Shown: positions 38,208-49,123 of the stretch, piece by piece
How positions within the stretch are numbered: the stretch's first letter is position 1
Layout: each line of letters starts with the position of its first letter
Assembly: GCA_031772625.1 (NCBI GenBank)
Contig: CM062812.1
Span: forward strand, 734,053,714-734,117,713
Direction of reading: 5' to 3'
Origin: Pinus tabuliformis
Lineage: Eukaryota; Streptophyta; Pinopsida; Pinales; Pinaceae
Length of the DNA stretch: 64,000 nucleotides
Program-made: the position numbers and the translations under genes
The notes under the pieces: generated by a model
Told to the model about the DNA's origin: nothing
Seen by the model: the letters and a program-made list of their open reading frames with translations, nothing else
Database searches by the model: none

Positions 38208-40500
38208 CCTATCAACATAATTATAAAAAAACATTTAAAAACAAAATTATAATAAAATAACAATAAATGAGTAAACAACATCAATTAAATTTTAATTTAA
38301 TTTAGATTTTCAATTTAGCATAATGTTTTTTTATTAAATTAAAAAGATAAAATACCATAAATAAGTGTTATCTCATTATCAAAATTAAGTCTAAAAATAT
38401 TTTCTACTATTCATTTCATAATTTTTATTTATAATTAAATTAAATTAAAATTCTAAAAACCTATTAAAAAATGCTTGAATGGAATATATACCACTAATCC
38501 ATATTAAATTTATTTATTATACAAAGTTTTTACAATATTAATGGAAGCATTATTTTATTGTGTTGTGAGTAGAAAGAAATCATTATTTTACAATTTCATC
38601 GTAAATAAGTATGACTTCGGAATTCGGAAGTTTGTGAGAGGCTAATTTTTCTCATCTATAATAGTTTTACTCTTATTCCGTACACACAGTAATATGTAGA
38701 AGAGATGAGTATATGTCATTCCTATTTGGCCACACTATAAACAATAACCTTTCATAGTTTTACTATTATTTCATAGATACAGTAATATGACAAGAGCTCA
38801 GTATTTGTCATTCCTATTGGGATGCACTAGAAAGAAGAAATTTTCATCGGATGTATGTCTCGACCATGAATTGATTTGAGTGGGCCTTAGTCCGATGGTT
38901 GTCAACATCTGATATTTTACGATGAGGAGAGAGATCAATCATTAAGAATGAATCGTAAGCTCTAGGTCCATGACATTGCATGCAAGAGCTTTAGCTTGAC
39001 TAAATTTGACACTATAGAGTAGATCATGGTAGTATTCCATATATGGTTGAGCATCTAGGAATTCATCATTTTCTCTCCCAAATAGAGACATCGAATGTCT
39101 ATCTACATACTCCCCATTAAACTTACCATTTCCTAAATATTGTAATGTCACTTTTACACTGTTCTGGGTATTTGAAGTATAATGATTGCAACTCGGCGCA
39201 CTTTCATGTTTGTTATGCCTAGGATTTTCATGGAATAATCCCTTAAATCCCTTGTGTTTCTCATGGCTGGTCATCCCTTCCATTAGCAACATAATCCTAG
39301 GATTGGGGGACACGAAATTGCCTCTTGTAGAGGTAGGGAACGATCCCTACATGATGTTTTATATAACCACCTGACATTCTATCTAGTACCTGGAAAGAAA
39401 GAGGTGAAGTGATCCATATATCATATTCATGATCTTGTCGCATGCATTGGATAAAGAATACTTGAATATATTTGCACCACCCTCAACTCAAACAACTTTT
39501 ATCGATTGCCACGTCTATTTCTCTACAATTTGAAAAATGAATGAGAGGGAACTTATTCGAAGGAAGAGGTATAATGTATATCATTTAAAAAATAAACATT
39601 GGTTTCGAATTTAATGATGTCTCTTCATATCTACAGATAACATATTTAATAAATTGGTGAGATTAATAAAAATTGTGACAAAAAATATACACAAGTTATA
39701 TAATCCATAGACTGAATTCAACATAACAATTCACACAAGCCCATAGTTTCCTATGCATTTTGGAAAATCAAGAGATGCATACGAAATTAAGAAATGGGCA
39801 CTAAATTGGTTGATGTATCATTATATTCAAAACAAGAATACACAACCTAGAGCTATGAGTGAAATCCATGTTCAAAAGGTTTTGTAAACATAGATATGTA
39901 GTTTGGTGCTACAAGTCAAGTCTCATCTTAAACGGGTTTGTCAATCTCAAGCCACTATACCTCTACAACCTAAAATTCCATGTCAGACTTGGATATTTTT
40001 GATCTGGTGTATTCAAGTTAGGATAAAATATAAAGGTTTACATAAAGATAAATTCGTGCAAATGTTACTTTACAAGGAAATTGATCAGGGGCCCTAGTTA
40101 TGAAATTTGTCATACCAATGCGTCTATAAAACATGGCTAAGAAAATAGTGTGTTCTCTTGTGACTTTTTTATCCTTATCCAGTGGATGGAGGTCCTCAGA
40201 ACACAAAACTTGCTGCAACCCTTGTGCCAGAATTAATATCCATTGCAACTCATCCTCATGATTATATGAATATTTAAAAAAAGCAAATAAGCACATACAA
40301 AAATTCCATATATATTATACATTCAGTCACTTTCACATAGCATGGAGAAACCATTGAAAAATAAAAATAAATTTGAATATTAACATGCAAATATATGAGA
40401 AGGCATTACTGGGAGTATGCATATCTGTGAATAAACTGTGAGTCATGAAGGTTTGCTTGCAAGATAATATTTATTGCGTTGAGGCTTTTGTTTTTTACTA
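38208..40500. other. Unassigned low-repeat stretch with two short unrecognised frames
   Basis: 38208-38570 is very AT-rich. Beyond it two minus-strand frames stand out: 38942-39313 (123 codons, with GKFNGEYVDRHSMSLFGREN) and 40018-40296 (92 codons, with LQWILILAQGLQQVLCSEDL). Neither is recognised. Their normal-looking amino-acid composition raises the chance of a broken host gene or captured exon. GTAAGT follows GGAAATG inside the first and could be a donor site. Confidence 0.35.
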
Positions 40501-40814
40501 CGTGAATGACAGCCTTGTGGGGCCGAACAACCCTCAATTATTGCGGTGTTGTTCAACGTGAAAGAGGACATTCAAATGTGTATCAATGGATGGCACTTCT
40601 CTTGGGGAATGTTCCCATGTTATGGCAAGGAAAAAGTTTGATGGTCCTGGGCATTAGCCCCTTCCCATACAAATCAATTCAATGTATGTTTATTGAATAT
40701 GTGAAAGCGAAATATTCAAGGATAATGAGACTGAGTTCTCTGGACTCTAAATCCAGTGGCAAAGCAAGAGAAGCATAATGGCTAGGGTTCCACAATGAAT
40801 AGAGTACAATTCGA

Positions 40815-42189
40815 ATGGAGAGTGGTAGGGGAGGGAGCTCGGCTCCCTCCTACAAAGATGCAATGGCTAGTGGAAGTAAATCTCCAATTGGAAACAGTAA
40901 AAATGATACAAACTACAGAAACAGGGACAAGGAAAAGGACACAGACAGGTCCAGAACAAAAGAAAATAGTAGCACAAAGGATAAAGAGGAAGAAGACAAA
41001 AGTCTGGGTTCAAGAGACAAAAAACCAAAAGGACCCTACAAACGAAAAGTAGAAATCACTCCTCGAGTAATTTTAAATGATCCTGCTCTATAGGAGCACA
41101 GGGAGCATATGGGAACCTACGCCATTATCTGTAAATTCATGGGACTATGGCCCACTAAAAAGGCTTTACAAACGTGGATCAAGTATCATTGGAAGCCCAA
41201 AGGAAGCATTGACCTACATCTTGGGTCAAAAGGATTCTTCACAGTAGTGTTCTCCAACATCAAAGATAAAGACAGAATATTCGAAGGAGGACCCTACTTT
41301 TTTACTGCAGCAAGCCTCTATATGAGACCCTGGAAAATAAAATTTGTCCCAGAGAGGGAGACTTTCTCTTTGGTTCCTGTGTGGGTAAGGCTATACTCTC
41401 TACCTCTTGATTATTGGCAAACTGAATCATTGGTGGCTATAGGAAATAAACTAAGACGCTTTATCAAAGCTTCTAAATCCTCAAGAAGGAAAAAATACAC
41501 CTCCTTTGCTAGAATTTGTGTGGAAATGGGTCTATCAGGAGCTCTTCTGGATGAAGTTATCCTCAAAGTTTTGGATGAGGAGTGGGTGCAGGCAGTAGAC
41601 TATGAGCATATACCCTTCAGATGTCGAAGATGCCACGAGCATGGACATTTGTTAAGAGACTGCCCTCTCAACAAAGAAGATAACAAAGAAAAACTTAATA
41701 TAGTGAAGGACACCGAAAGCTTTCAGAAAGTGGCGAGTAGAGGAGGGGGGGGTCGGAAAGGGATCAAAACAAAAACATACTAAAGTGAAAAAGGGAAGTC
41801 AGAATAATTTTAAAGTGTTGGAAGAGCCAGAAGAAATCACAAGAGAAAATCAAGATCAGGAGGAAGATGCTAAAGAAAAAGAAAAGAAAGAGAACATAAA
41901 TCACTCTCCAGACTTCGACTCTCAAAAAGAAGCTACGAGAAGTGAGACCAACATGGAAATGGATTAGGAAATGATACAAAGTGAAAAAGATCTGGAAGAA
42001 CACGAACCACAAGAAATCCTTGACAAGGAAAATTTGGATCTGGAAGGATTCCTGATGCAAGGAACCAAAGGAGGAATAGATTCTCTGCCTCAAGATGAAT
42101 GCAACAGAATACAACAGTTGTTTTTATGGAAAACTCAGGAGCAAGGATTGGAAAATGGTAAAAACATCCACAAATAGGAGAAAAGAGGG
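40815..42189 (+). pseudogene. LINE (L1-type) ORF1, DUF4283/CCHC protein, interrupted
   Basis: The frame from MESGRGGSSAPSYKDAMASG runs to a TAG at about 41091 and resumes in frame to 41783. Then a G-run (about 41745) shifts frame, and an acidic Lys/Glu/Gln-rich tail continues to about 42177. The core (about 41109-41640) has a DUF4283-like fold, with GSKGFFTVVFSNIKDKDRIF, EGGPYFF and VWVRLYSLPLDYW. A canonical CX2CX4HX4C knuckle, CRRCHEHGHLLRDC, lies near 41628. In plant L1 elements this protein coats LINE RNA and escorts it to the target. It is cut at 42189 by element C; the element resumes at 63430. Confidence 0.85.
42185..42189. other. Target duplication of element C, left copy (GAGGG)
   Basis: GAGGG immediately before LTR base 42190; the same five bases follow the right LTR at 63430-63434. 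Confidence 0.9.
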
Positions 42190-43450
42190 TGTTGGTCACT
42201 TTGATTGCTTATTGAATTAAACAACAAAGTGTGACATAAATTTTCAACCCAGGGAAGTCTTGCTATTTCAAAGGCAACTGCGTACTATATGCACTCAATT
42301 TTAAAAGCAACAAAAGTTGTAGTACAAACAAATTACGCCTTACTTTAACAAACTAAAGCTCCACTCTGCATTACAATAATTACACTCTATTGCAGATAAC
42401 TATCAAAGAATTCTTAATTCTATTCAAAGAAACATACAATGGAAAGGAATCAATCTGCAAAGGAAAACAATGGTTTTGTTGTAACAGAGAGTCAAGACCC
42501 TATCCCTAGAGCGGGAATCTCCAGCACCTGCCTCTGATTAACTAGCTTGCCAATTCACTCTGTAACTTAATCATCGATGAAACACTCATGAATTAACTTT
42601 GAATAATACAATAATCAATTGAGAAAGAAACAGAATTTCAGCAAATGTATTATAAACAATACTAAGCAAACAATAATTGTTAACAAGGCATGAATAAAAG
42701 ACACACTTGACACACTGCAGAAATATAATGGGTGAATCTTGTGATGAAGGTGGGCCTTGTCCTTCTCACAATATTCCCTAGGAAACAAGAACTAGAAAAA
42801 TATGTTCATAACAAAATTTTATTCATCCATCAATATGTCATATTACAAAACGAATTCTAGTCCTATTCCTTTAGCTGAGCCTTTTTACATAGTCTATCGC
42901 CCTCTAATGTAGAGAGACATCTATTACAAAAGATTTACATTATAAATTCTATTTTAACCCATTATACAAAAATAGGGAAATCAATTTCCTGTCAACAAAA
43001 TGTTGTTACAGTAATACTGTCTCTAGATTATAGGCATTACATCCAGTGTAAGAGCTTCCTCAGTGATAAGTCTGGTTCCTTTTTTGCTGTCAAATTTAGA
43101 ATGCAAATATCAGCTATTTCAGCTTCGAGATTCGCATGCCGTTTCCACTGTTTCAGCAACTGTAAAAATAGTCTCGCAAACTCCAGGCTGTTTCAGCAAC
43201 ACAAACTGCACATCATTATTTAACTGTTCAGCACTTAACAATTTAAAGATTAACTATGAAGATATAATGATTATATGCTAAATAATTAAACGTATAGTGA
43301 TGAGAAGAATCATTACATACCTATAGGGATAATTAAACGTATAGGGATAATTGAGTTAAAACACTAACAAGGACTTTTTAAATATAAGTTGAAAAGGATG
43401 ATATCATGGCAAAATGTATGGTCAAAAAGGGACAATATGAGATCCTAACA
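42190..43450 (-). repeat. 3' LTR of element C
   Basis: TGTTGGTCAC...TCCTAACA on the plus strand, 1261 bp. Compared with the other copy it lacks the TATA-containing stretch (TCCTCTTTATAAAG) and has a 19-bp duplication, AATTAAACGTATAGGGAT, near 43325-43345. Confidence 0.92.
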
Positions 43451-43460
43451 TCCCCCCCAA
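43451..43460 (-). other. Polypurine tract of element C
   Basis: The minus strand reads CAGTTGGGGGGGA directly before the LTR start TGTTAGGATC. Confidence 0.8.
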
Positions 43461-43490
43461 CTGAAGCAGTTGCATGTCCCCATGCAATAT

Positions 43491-43783
43491 TTACTCTGAG
43501 TCTAAATCGGAGTACTGGGATGTACAGTGCAAATTACTTATACAATAAGTATAGAAGGTGCTATTAGCCGAATCTCTGAAGCCCTGGACACTCTGTAATC
43601 TCTGCCATGCTGCAAGCTCCTCCTTTTTGGACACCTTGAAGTAGGCCTTATATTGTTGTACTGGCAACCAGAGAAGCAAGAAATGAAGATGATAACCCAA
43701 CCATTTTTCACCACATTGTTGAACACATTTAACGTAATTAGGTATTCGTGAAATTGCTACGTGAAGATTAAGAGGGTTAAAGG
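43491..43783 (-). pseudogene. Element C post-pol protein, C-terminal end (downstream of B insertion)
   Basis: Continues in frame from the segment at 52179 across the B insertion site and ends DLDSE at a TAG (43491-43493). It contains a partly hydrophobic helix-like stretch (LHFLLLWLPVQQYKAYF) followed by KKEELAAWQRLQ. About 97 residues, open. No family recognised. The hydrophobic run is too short and mixed for a confident membrane segment. Confidence 0.6.
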
Positions 43784-43788
43784 GATGG

Positions 43789-44932
43789 TGTTGTGGAGGT
43801 AAATCCCCTCTACAGACAGAGGTGATCCCTACTAGTCCAAACAAGGTCTAGCAACAATCAAACAACGCTAACACGCAGGTTCCTAATTACAAACAAAAGA
43901 CCAATGATGAAGGCCTACCTGGATTCCAACGCTAATACTTGTAGAAGAGTTGAAGCTCCCATTCCTTTGCTCCAGCTGGTCACAATCCTCACGATCCTCA
44001 TGCACGGACACCTGCACATGCAAAGAACGATACAAACACAAGCATAAAATCCAGTAGATGTAACTATATATCAGTCAGAAAAGATATAACTCAAACACCA
44101 TCATAAAGACAATAAGAGTGGAACCATAATGATAGTCATCTATTATTGATGAACAAAGAAGAATACAACCATAGTTCTGACGTCAAATCCTTCTCAAGAG
44201 GGTCCAGCCAGCAAGTCTCTTAAGCATTCACCCTTGAAGGTAGATCTCCCAAGACAAAAGCTCTCTCTCACACAAGTTTACACAAGAAAGAAACACTTCA
44301 CAACCTTCCTTAAGCTCTCTAGCAATCCCACACTTGTCACACCAGCTACCTATCAAGCTCACACACTAGCAACAACACACCAAGCACTATGAATTCCAAA
44401 CTAGCTGCTCATGGCAATGGTAGAGGCTTAAATAGGAGAAGGAGTCTCAATGAATGGTGGGAGGATGAGCTTATCTCCAAGGAAGGTGGCTCAAATGATG
44501 AAACAGACATGCCAGAGAAGGGAGGGCGACACATACAAGGCCAACAACCAGGTCTGGAGTCATCTGGAAGGCCGGCTGTTAGAACAAACTCGCCCAGACT
44601 GGATCATCGCGGGTGCCTAACTACACTGGAGCGCTGACATCACTGCTGAATAACAAAGAAAGTCATATCAGCGCGATCAGATATAAGTAACAGACGCGCT
44701 GTCTCATGAAATTCGACCAGCGCAGGAATCACGTGTACTTCCGCGCTGGCAGCGCATTAGGTCTGTTTTGGAGCACTCATTAGCGCGTTTATTTTTATAA
44801 CAGTCGTGATGATAGCAGAACTTTGGCAAAGTGGGTCATTTGGAAACATTAGAGAGCATAAGCATGATTAAATTGGTCTCATGACACAGTAGGAAGACTG
44901 ACAGGAAGACAGTGACAAATTACTGTGTAACA
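43789..44932 (-). repeat. 3' LTR of element B
   Basis: On the plus strand TGTTGTGG to GTAACA. The minus-strand TATA box CTATTTAAG (plus 44427-44434) is intact here. A CG-core cluster (GCGCTG, CAGCGCG, GACGCGCTG, CCGCGCTGGCAGCGC) spans about 44600-44790. The LTRs differ at roughly a few dozen visible sites, more than those of A. Confidence 0.93.
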
Positions 44933-44936
44933 GATG

Positions 44937-44942
44937 CCCCCT
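44937..44942 (-). other. Polypurine tract of element B
   Basis: The minus strand reads TTTTAGGGGGCATC and then the LTR start TGTTACACAG. Confidence 0.8.
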
Positions 44943-45059
44943 AAAACATGAAGCCCGAGAGAGTGGGAGGGGTGAAATGCTTTATGAAACCGACTGAACT
45001 GGAACACCACCAGGAAGAACCTACACGCAAGTACAACGGATATCTCTGATAATCAATTA

Positions 45060-45645
45060 CATGTAGTCTAGGCATGGGCGCAGCCATCCAAAAGACATAT
45101 GAAAGAGGTCTGTGGTATGGACGCAGCCACCTAGCTAATGAGACCAGGATGATAGTAAGGGTATGGTCGCAGCCATCCATGAAGACTCAGGTATGGGCAC
45201 AGCCATCCATCAATGAGTCATGTAATGATCATAATAATCCACAAAATCGCAACCTGGATCTCAATAGGCAAAATCCAGGGTCTTATGCTCCATCTCGACC
45301 CGAACAAAGTACAAGTTCAAGCATGTGAATATAGGAGTTGAAGTCGAACATGCAAGAACATCGTCTGATTACCAGGCAATGATGAAAATTGTTAACAGAC
45401 ACGAGAGGTACCACCAATAATGACAATGGTCCTCAAGGTACTATAGGTACAATCTACAGCGTGTGAATCAATGAGTTGGCATCGAACACCCGCAAAATCA
45501 TTCGATCAAAGGCCAATGATGAAAACCTTGCATCGAACACGAAGAACCTGCCATTGACGCATGCAGGGTCAGGGGCACCTGAAGGGAGTCTCTAGGTCAA
45601 CTTCCTGGATAATGAGCTGAAGTCGACAGGAAGTGACCTTAATCG
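45060..45645. repeat. Variable-stem hairpin units in element B, families 1-3
   Basis: Family 1 repeats GGTATGG-N-CGCAGCCATCC between arms GTCT 45066/AGAC 45093, GGTC 45107/GACC 45142 and GACTCA 45184/TGAGTC 45214. Others: CCTGGAT 45253/ATCCAGG 45273; GCATGT 45321/ACATGC 45348; GTCTG 45363/CAGAC 45396; GTACC 45408/GGTAC 45437; GTGT 45461/ACAC 45486; TTCGAT 45501/ATCGAA 45532; CCTGC 45547/GCAGG 45563; AGGTCA+CTTCCT 45594-45606/AGGAAG+TGACCT 45628-45639 with one bulged base. Loops at 45327-45347, 45465-45485 and 45607-45627 are each 21 nt and similar, though their stems are unrelated. Confidence 0.65.
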
Positions 45646-46079
45646 AAGGTGGGCCATAATGTTTCCCACATCATTGACACGAGACAGAGAAGGATAAGAT
45701 ATTTTGCGTGAGGTATCAGAGGGAGATTGAGTATTCTTGCAGAGGTCAACTTCTCTTGAACATATCGGCGGCATGACAGTGGATTTGGCAGTATTTGACA
45801 TTAAATGATCAGGGGTCATGCGACAAGGCAATGAGCAGATGAGAGGTCAAACAGGATAACCCAAACCCACGGAGGCCAGTGTAAAAACAAGATGAGAGGT
45901 TCCCACCCAGACACGAACGCGGATAAGTGCCATGTTCAAGAGCGACATACTGCCGACACAAAAATGATTGTGGTTCCATTTCCCCACCATTGCTGGCGAG
46001 TACCCCGATTATTTTTGATGACAAGCTTGACGGGGATAGCATATGCTTGGAAGGCGTCTTTTCGACAGAATCCGATGTC

Positions 46080-46925
46080 ATTAAGTTTTAATGAGTCTGA
46101 CAAAAGAAGAACTCGGTGTCTTTTCATGTTTAGAGAGTCTGAAAAGACAACAGAAAAGGAAACTCCAAGGGGGTCCTTTTTTGTAAAGTTGTGTCTCTCG
46201 AGCCCGAAAAAGTATAAAACAATGCTCGAAAGAACCGCCCGACCAGTATGATCGAGGAGTACTTTTCGTAAGTAGTAACTTCGACCCGAAAAAATAAAAA
46301 GCAGTCAGAAGCACGTCGTTTCGTAGCCAATAACGAGTCTGAAACGACAAAAACCCGACGATCTTTTTAAGTTTAAACGGTCGAAAAAAGAGCTTAAAGG
46401 CGACCACCTCTCATTTACATTTAACGAGTCAAGAGGAATAACTCGGCAATCTTTTCATATTTAGACAGTCGGAAAAGAGCTGAAAGCAGACCTCCATTTT
46501 TATTCTCTTTAACGAGTCAAAAGGGAAAATACTCGGCAATCTTTTCATATTTTACGAGTCAGAAAAGAGCTTAAAGGTGACTCATCGTAGAGGAACGAGT
46601 GGTATAAAAGGTAGCAACTGGTTCTGGCAATGGTGGAACTGCTCAAAACATGTAATGGTCAAGAGGCTGGCTAATAAAACCACTCATCGTTGTGGTTCGT
46701 CAAGAAAGGAAAAACAACCAAGTGAGAGCATAAGATCGGCCAAAGAGATGGTAGCAATGGAATGAAACAACCAAGGCTCATCTAGCAGAATTTAGCGGAT
46801 AAAGCGGCAATCACAAGATGTGAATCGGGTATGGGTTCATTTTTACACAAGCTTGAACCATGGAGAACTTTGCTTGGATTCAGTTTCATGTTTACACAAG
46901 CTTGAAACGACAAACTATGCTTGTT
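46080..46925. repeat. Variable-stem hairpin units in element B, dispersed series
   Basis: Units follow TTTCAT/TTTAA-type leaders. Arms: GAGT 46093/ACTC 46111; GAGT 46135/ACTC 46162; CGAGC 46199/GCTCG 46224; GGTCG 46379/CGACC 46401; CGAGT 46425/ACTCG 46441; CGAGT 46513/ACTCG 46531; GAGTC 46556/GACTC 46579; CAAGC 46847/GCTTG 46872; CAAGC 46897/GCTTG 46919. Loops are purine-rich (GAAAAGAGCTTAAAGG recurs). A few units, for example near 46331 and 46455, are degenerate and do not pair well. Confidence 0.6.
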
Positions 46926-47094
46926 ATAAGTTTGCATGCCCCCAACATAATGACGCAAATTGAGGTACATGCCCCCCAAGCTTCATTGCATTCAACAAAG
47001 TGGATGGAATGAAGGTTCACTTTCGAGATCTTGGAAAGACTCGACTGGTATTTTACGAGATCTTAATCAAAAGACTTGATTTGGAAAGGGAGTT

Positions 47095-47425
47095 GTTTCA
47101 TTTTTTTGATGAGGTTGACACAGTAAAAGAACTATCCTCATGACCCTTGTTTCATTTTTTAACGAGGTTGACGCAAGATCAGAACTATCCTCGGGACACT
47201 TTGTTTCATTTTTTAACGAGGTTGTCACAGGATCGAAACTATCCTCGGGGATCCGTGTTTCATTTTTTAACGAGGTTGACACAGGAACAAACTATCCTCG
47301 GACCAGACCCAGTTTCATTTTTTAAGGAGCTTGACATAGGAACACGAACTATGCTCCGAACGAACCCAGTTTCATTTTTTAAGGAGCTTGACATAGGGAA
47401 GGAACTATGCTCCGACCAAACTTCA
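47095..47425. repeat. Six-unit tandem array of covarying hairpins
   Basis: Six units of about 53-58 bp, each starting GTTTCATTTTTT. Arms: TGAGG 47110/CCTCA 47136; CGAGG 47163/CCTCG 47189; CGAGG 47217/CCTCG 47243; CGAGG 47271/CCTCG 47296; GGAGC 47326/GCTCC 47353; GGAGC 47383/GCTCC 47409. Loops share TTGACA...GAACTAT. Arm changes are matched on the other side. The array ends beside the end of the protease frame. Confidence 0.85.
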
Positions 47426-49123
47426 TCATAATGAACAAGAAGTCGTCACTTCCAAGAATGGCACTCCCGGTGGAAGGACAACATCTTGGAAGTCAGGACC
47501 CAATGCCCCCAGGACATTATGCATGAAGGCATCATCATGGGATACAGGCACGGGGTATGTAGCCACGTAATTGACCTGCGGTGGGGCAGACATAACTGGT
47601 GGGTAAAAACCATGAGGGGGTGGCAGCTGCGTAGGAGGAACGGGGGGACTAAAGAACGATAATTGATCTATAATCACGATTCTTCCTTCGTGTGGAAAGC
47701 AAACCACATGGAAAAGCGAAGAGACAAGGGCCCCCATGGCATAAACAGAGTCACGGCCAAGGAGGAGACTGAAGTCTAAAGCACCTTGGACAACCAGCAC
47801 GTCCATATAGATGGTTTTTCCTCCCAAAGTAATAGGAAATTTCAGGAGGACCCCTAGAGGTTGACTGGTTCCCCCGTCAAATGCTAGCAGATTCTATGCC
47901 ACCGGCCCAAGCTGCGGAGAACCTAAAGCTTGCCAAGTAGTGAACGACATAAGACTAACAGACACACCTTCATCCAAAACAGTGCCAGGTACTGCCTTAT
48001 CATAGGCAAGTATTGTAATCTGGAAAGGCACATGGGATGGAAGGCAGAAAGCAGTCAGGTGACTCTAGTCGAAGGAGATGGCCAAACTACTTGGTGGGGG
48101 AATCGTATGATTTCCCCCATACTCTAAAGGAATCGAAGGAGGACTTTCGGGAGCAGCTGGGATAGGACAGTCATTTCCGGATTCAAGAGAATCTGAGGAG
48201 ATGAGAAGAACATGAGCAACAGAATCATGATGCTCCTCCAGAACAGAGTAATCAACAAGTGGTGAACCCAAGTCAACACTTTCTCCGACCAATGGTTGGT
48301 CTGGAGCAGGCTTGGCACAGCCTGGTTTGGGAAGAGGAACCTGGACAAGAGAAGAATCTAAGTCAATCTCTTTGTCAACAAGGAGAGGGTTTGAAGAGAG
48401 CCTCTGATAACCAATAGGAAGTTGGGGTGAAGAAGCTGTAAGACTTTCCAAAATAGTGGAAGCTTTATCCATGAGCGGACAAAGGTGAAGGGGATGATTT
48501 CCCTCACATAGTCTACAGGGGATTCGAATCTTCCCTTTCTTCTGAATGTTGTCACTTGATAGGGTGGCATCGCCATGAACTTCAGAGGACGATGAGGGAT
48601 GAGCTGGATCGTGAGACCATACTTTAAGGATCCTAGGAATGCCAGGACAATCACGAAGAAGGTGGTCATCTTTGCACAATCTACAAGGAAATTTGACCTT
48701 CCGCCGAGGAGCGGAAGGTGGCTTGACTTGAGTTGGATTTGGAGCAGTCACTGCATTTTTAACCTCTCGCTTAGAAGACTTCTTCTTCTTTGTCTTCTTC
48801 TTCTTCTTAGCCACCTGGTTACTTGAATCCAGACTTTCACCAGGAGAAGTAGAAGACGAGGACGTAGAAACAGGCGAAGAAGGGGAGAGGTCCACCTTAG
48901 AATCAACATGATGTTGTTCGGGTGGGGGAACTGATTGACCAACAGTTGAGACGATAGGGACCAAAGAGGTTGAGAACAACCAAACAGGCAACCCAACAGT
49001 TAACCCAGGAAGGGACAGCGTTGCCATGTAAGGAGCACCAACATTTCCGAAAGGAGGGAAATGACCAGGATTCCCATCAGAGGGGATGCCTGGGTTGGTA
49101 AACTCCGAAAAAGTTGCCATCAC
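47426..49123 (-). pseudogene. Element B zinc-knuckle Gag-like protein fused to Tat-type protease, two TAG stops
   Basis: A 566-codon minus-strand frame starts ATGATGGCAACT (49123). It is interrupted by TAG at 48065-48067 and by another near 47892, both in frame. Residues 1-100 are Pro/Ser-rich. Residues 106-122 are Lys-rich (a possible nuclear or RNA-binding patch). Two knuckles follow, C147-C150-H154-C159 and C203-C206-H210-C215, both CX2CX3HX4C, one residue shorter than canonical. An acidic linker leads to a protease with LDEGVSVSLMS (DEG in place of D-S/T-G, as in element A), FSLLLGRDSVYAMGA and VVCFPHEGRI. No capsid domain is visible. The C-terminal 70 residues are Pro-rich. It would bind element RNA; the protease may be a relic. 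The protease shows clear kinship to element A. Confidence 0.8.

Noticed and set aside
40735..40760. tRNA-like anticodon arm (CTGGACTCTAAATCCAG)
   Set aside because: No D arm, T arm or acceptor stem around it; it lies just upstream of LINE ORF1 and is probably chance.
47095..47425. CRISPR-like reading of the regularly spaced repeats
   Set aside because: Repeats are degenerate, spacers are the similar part, no cas genes, and the context is a plant retrotransposon.
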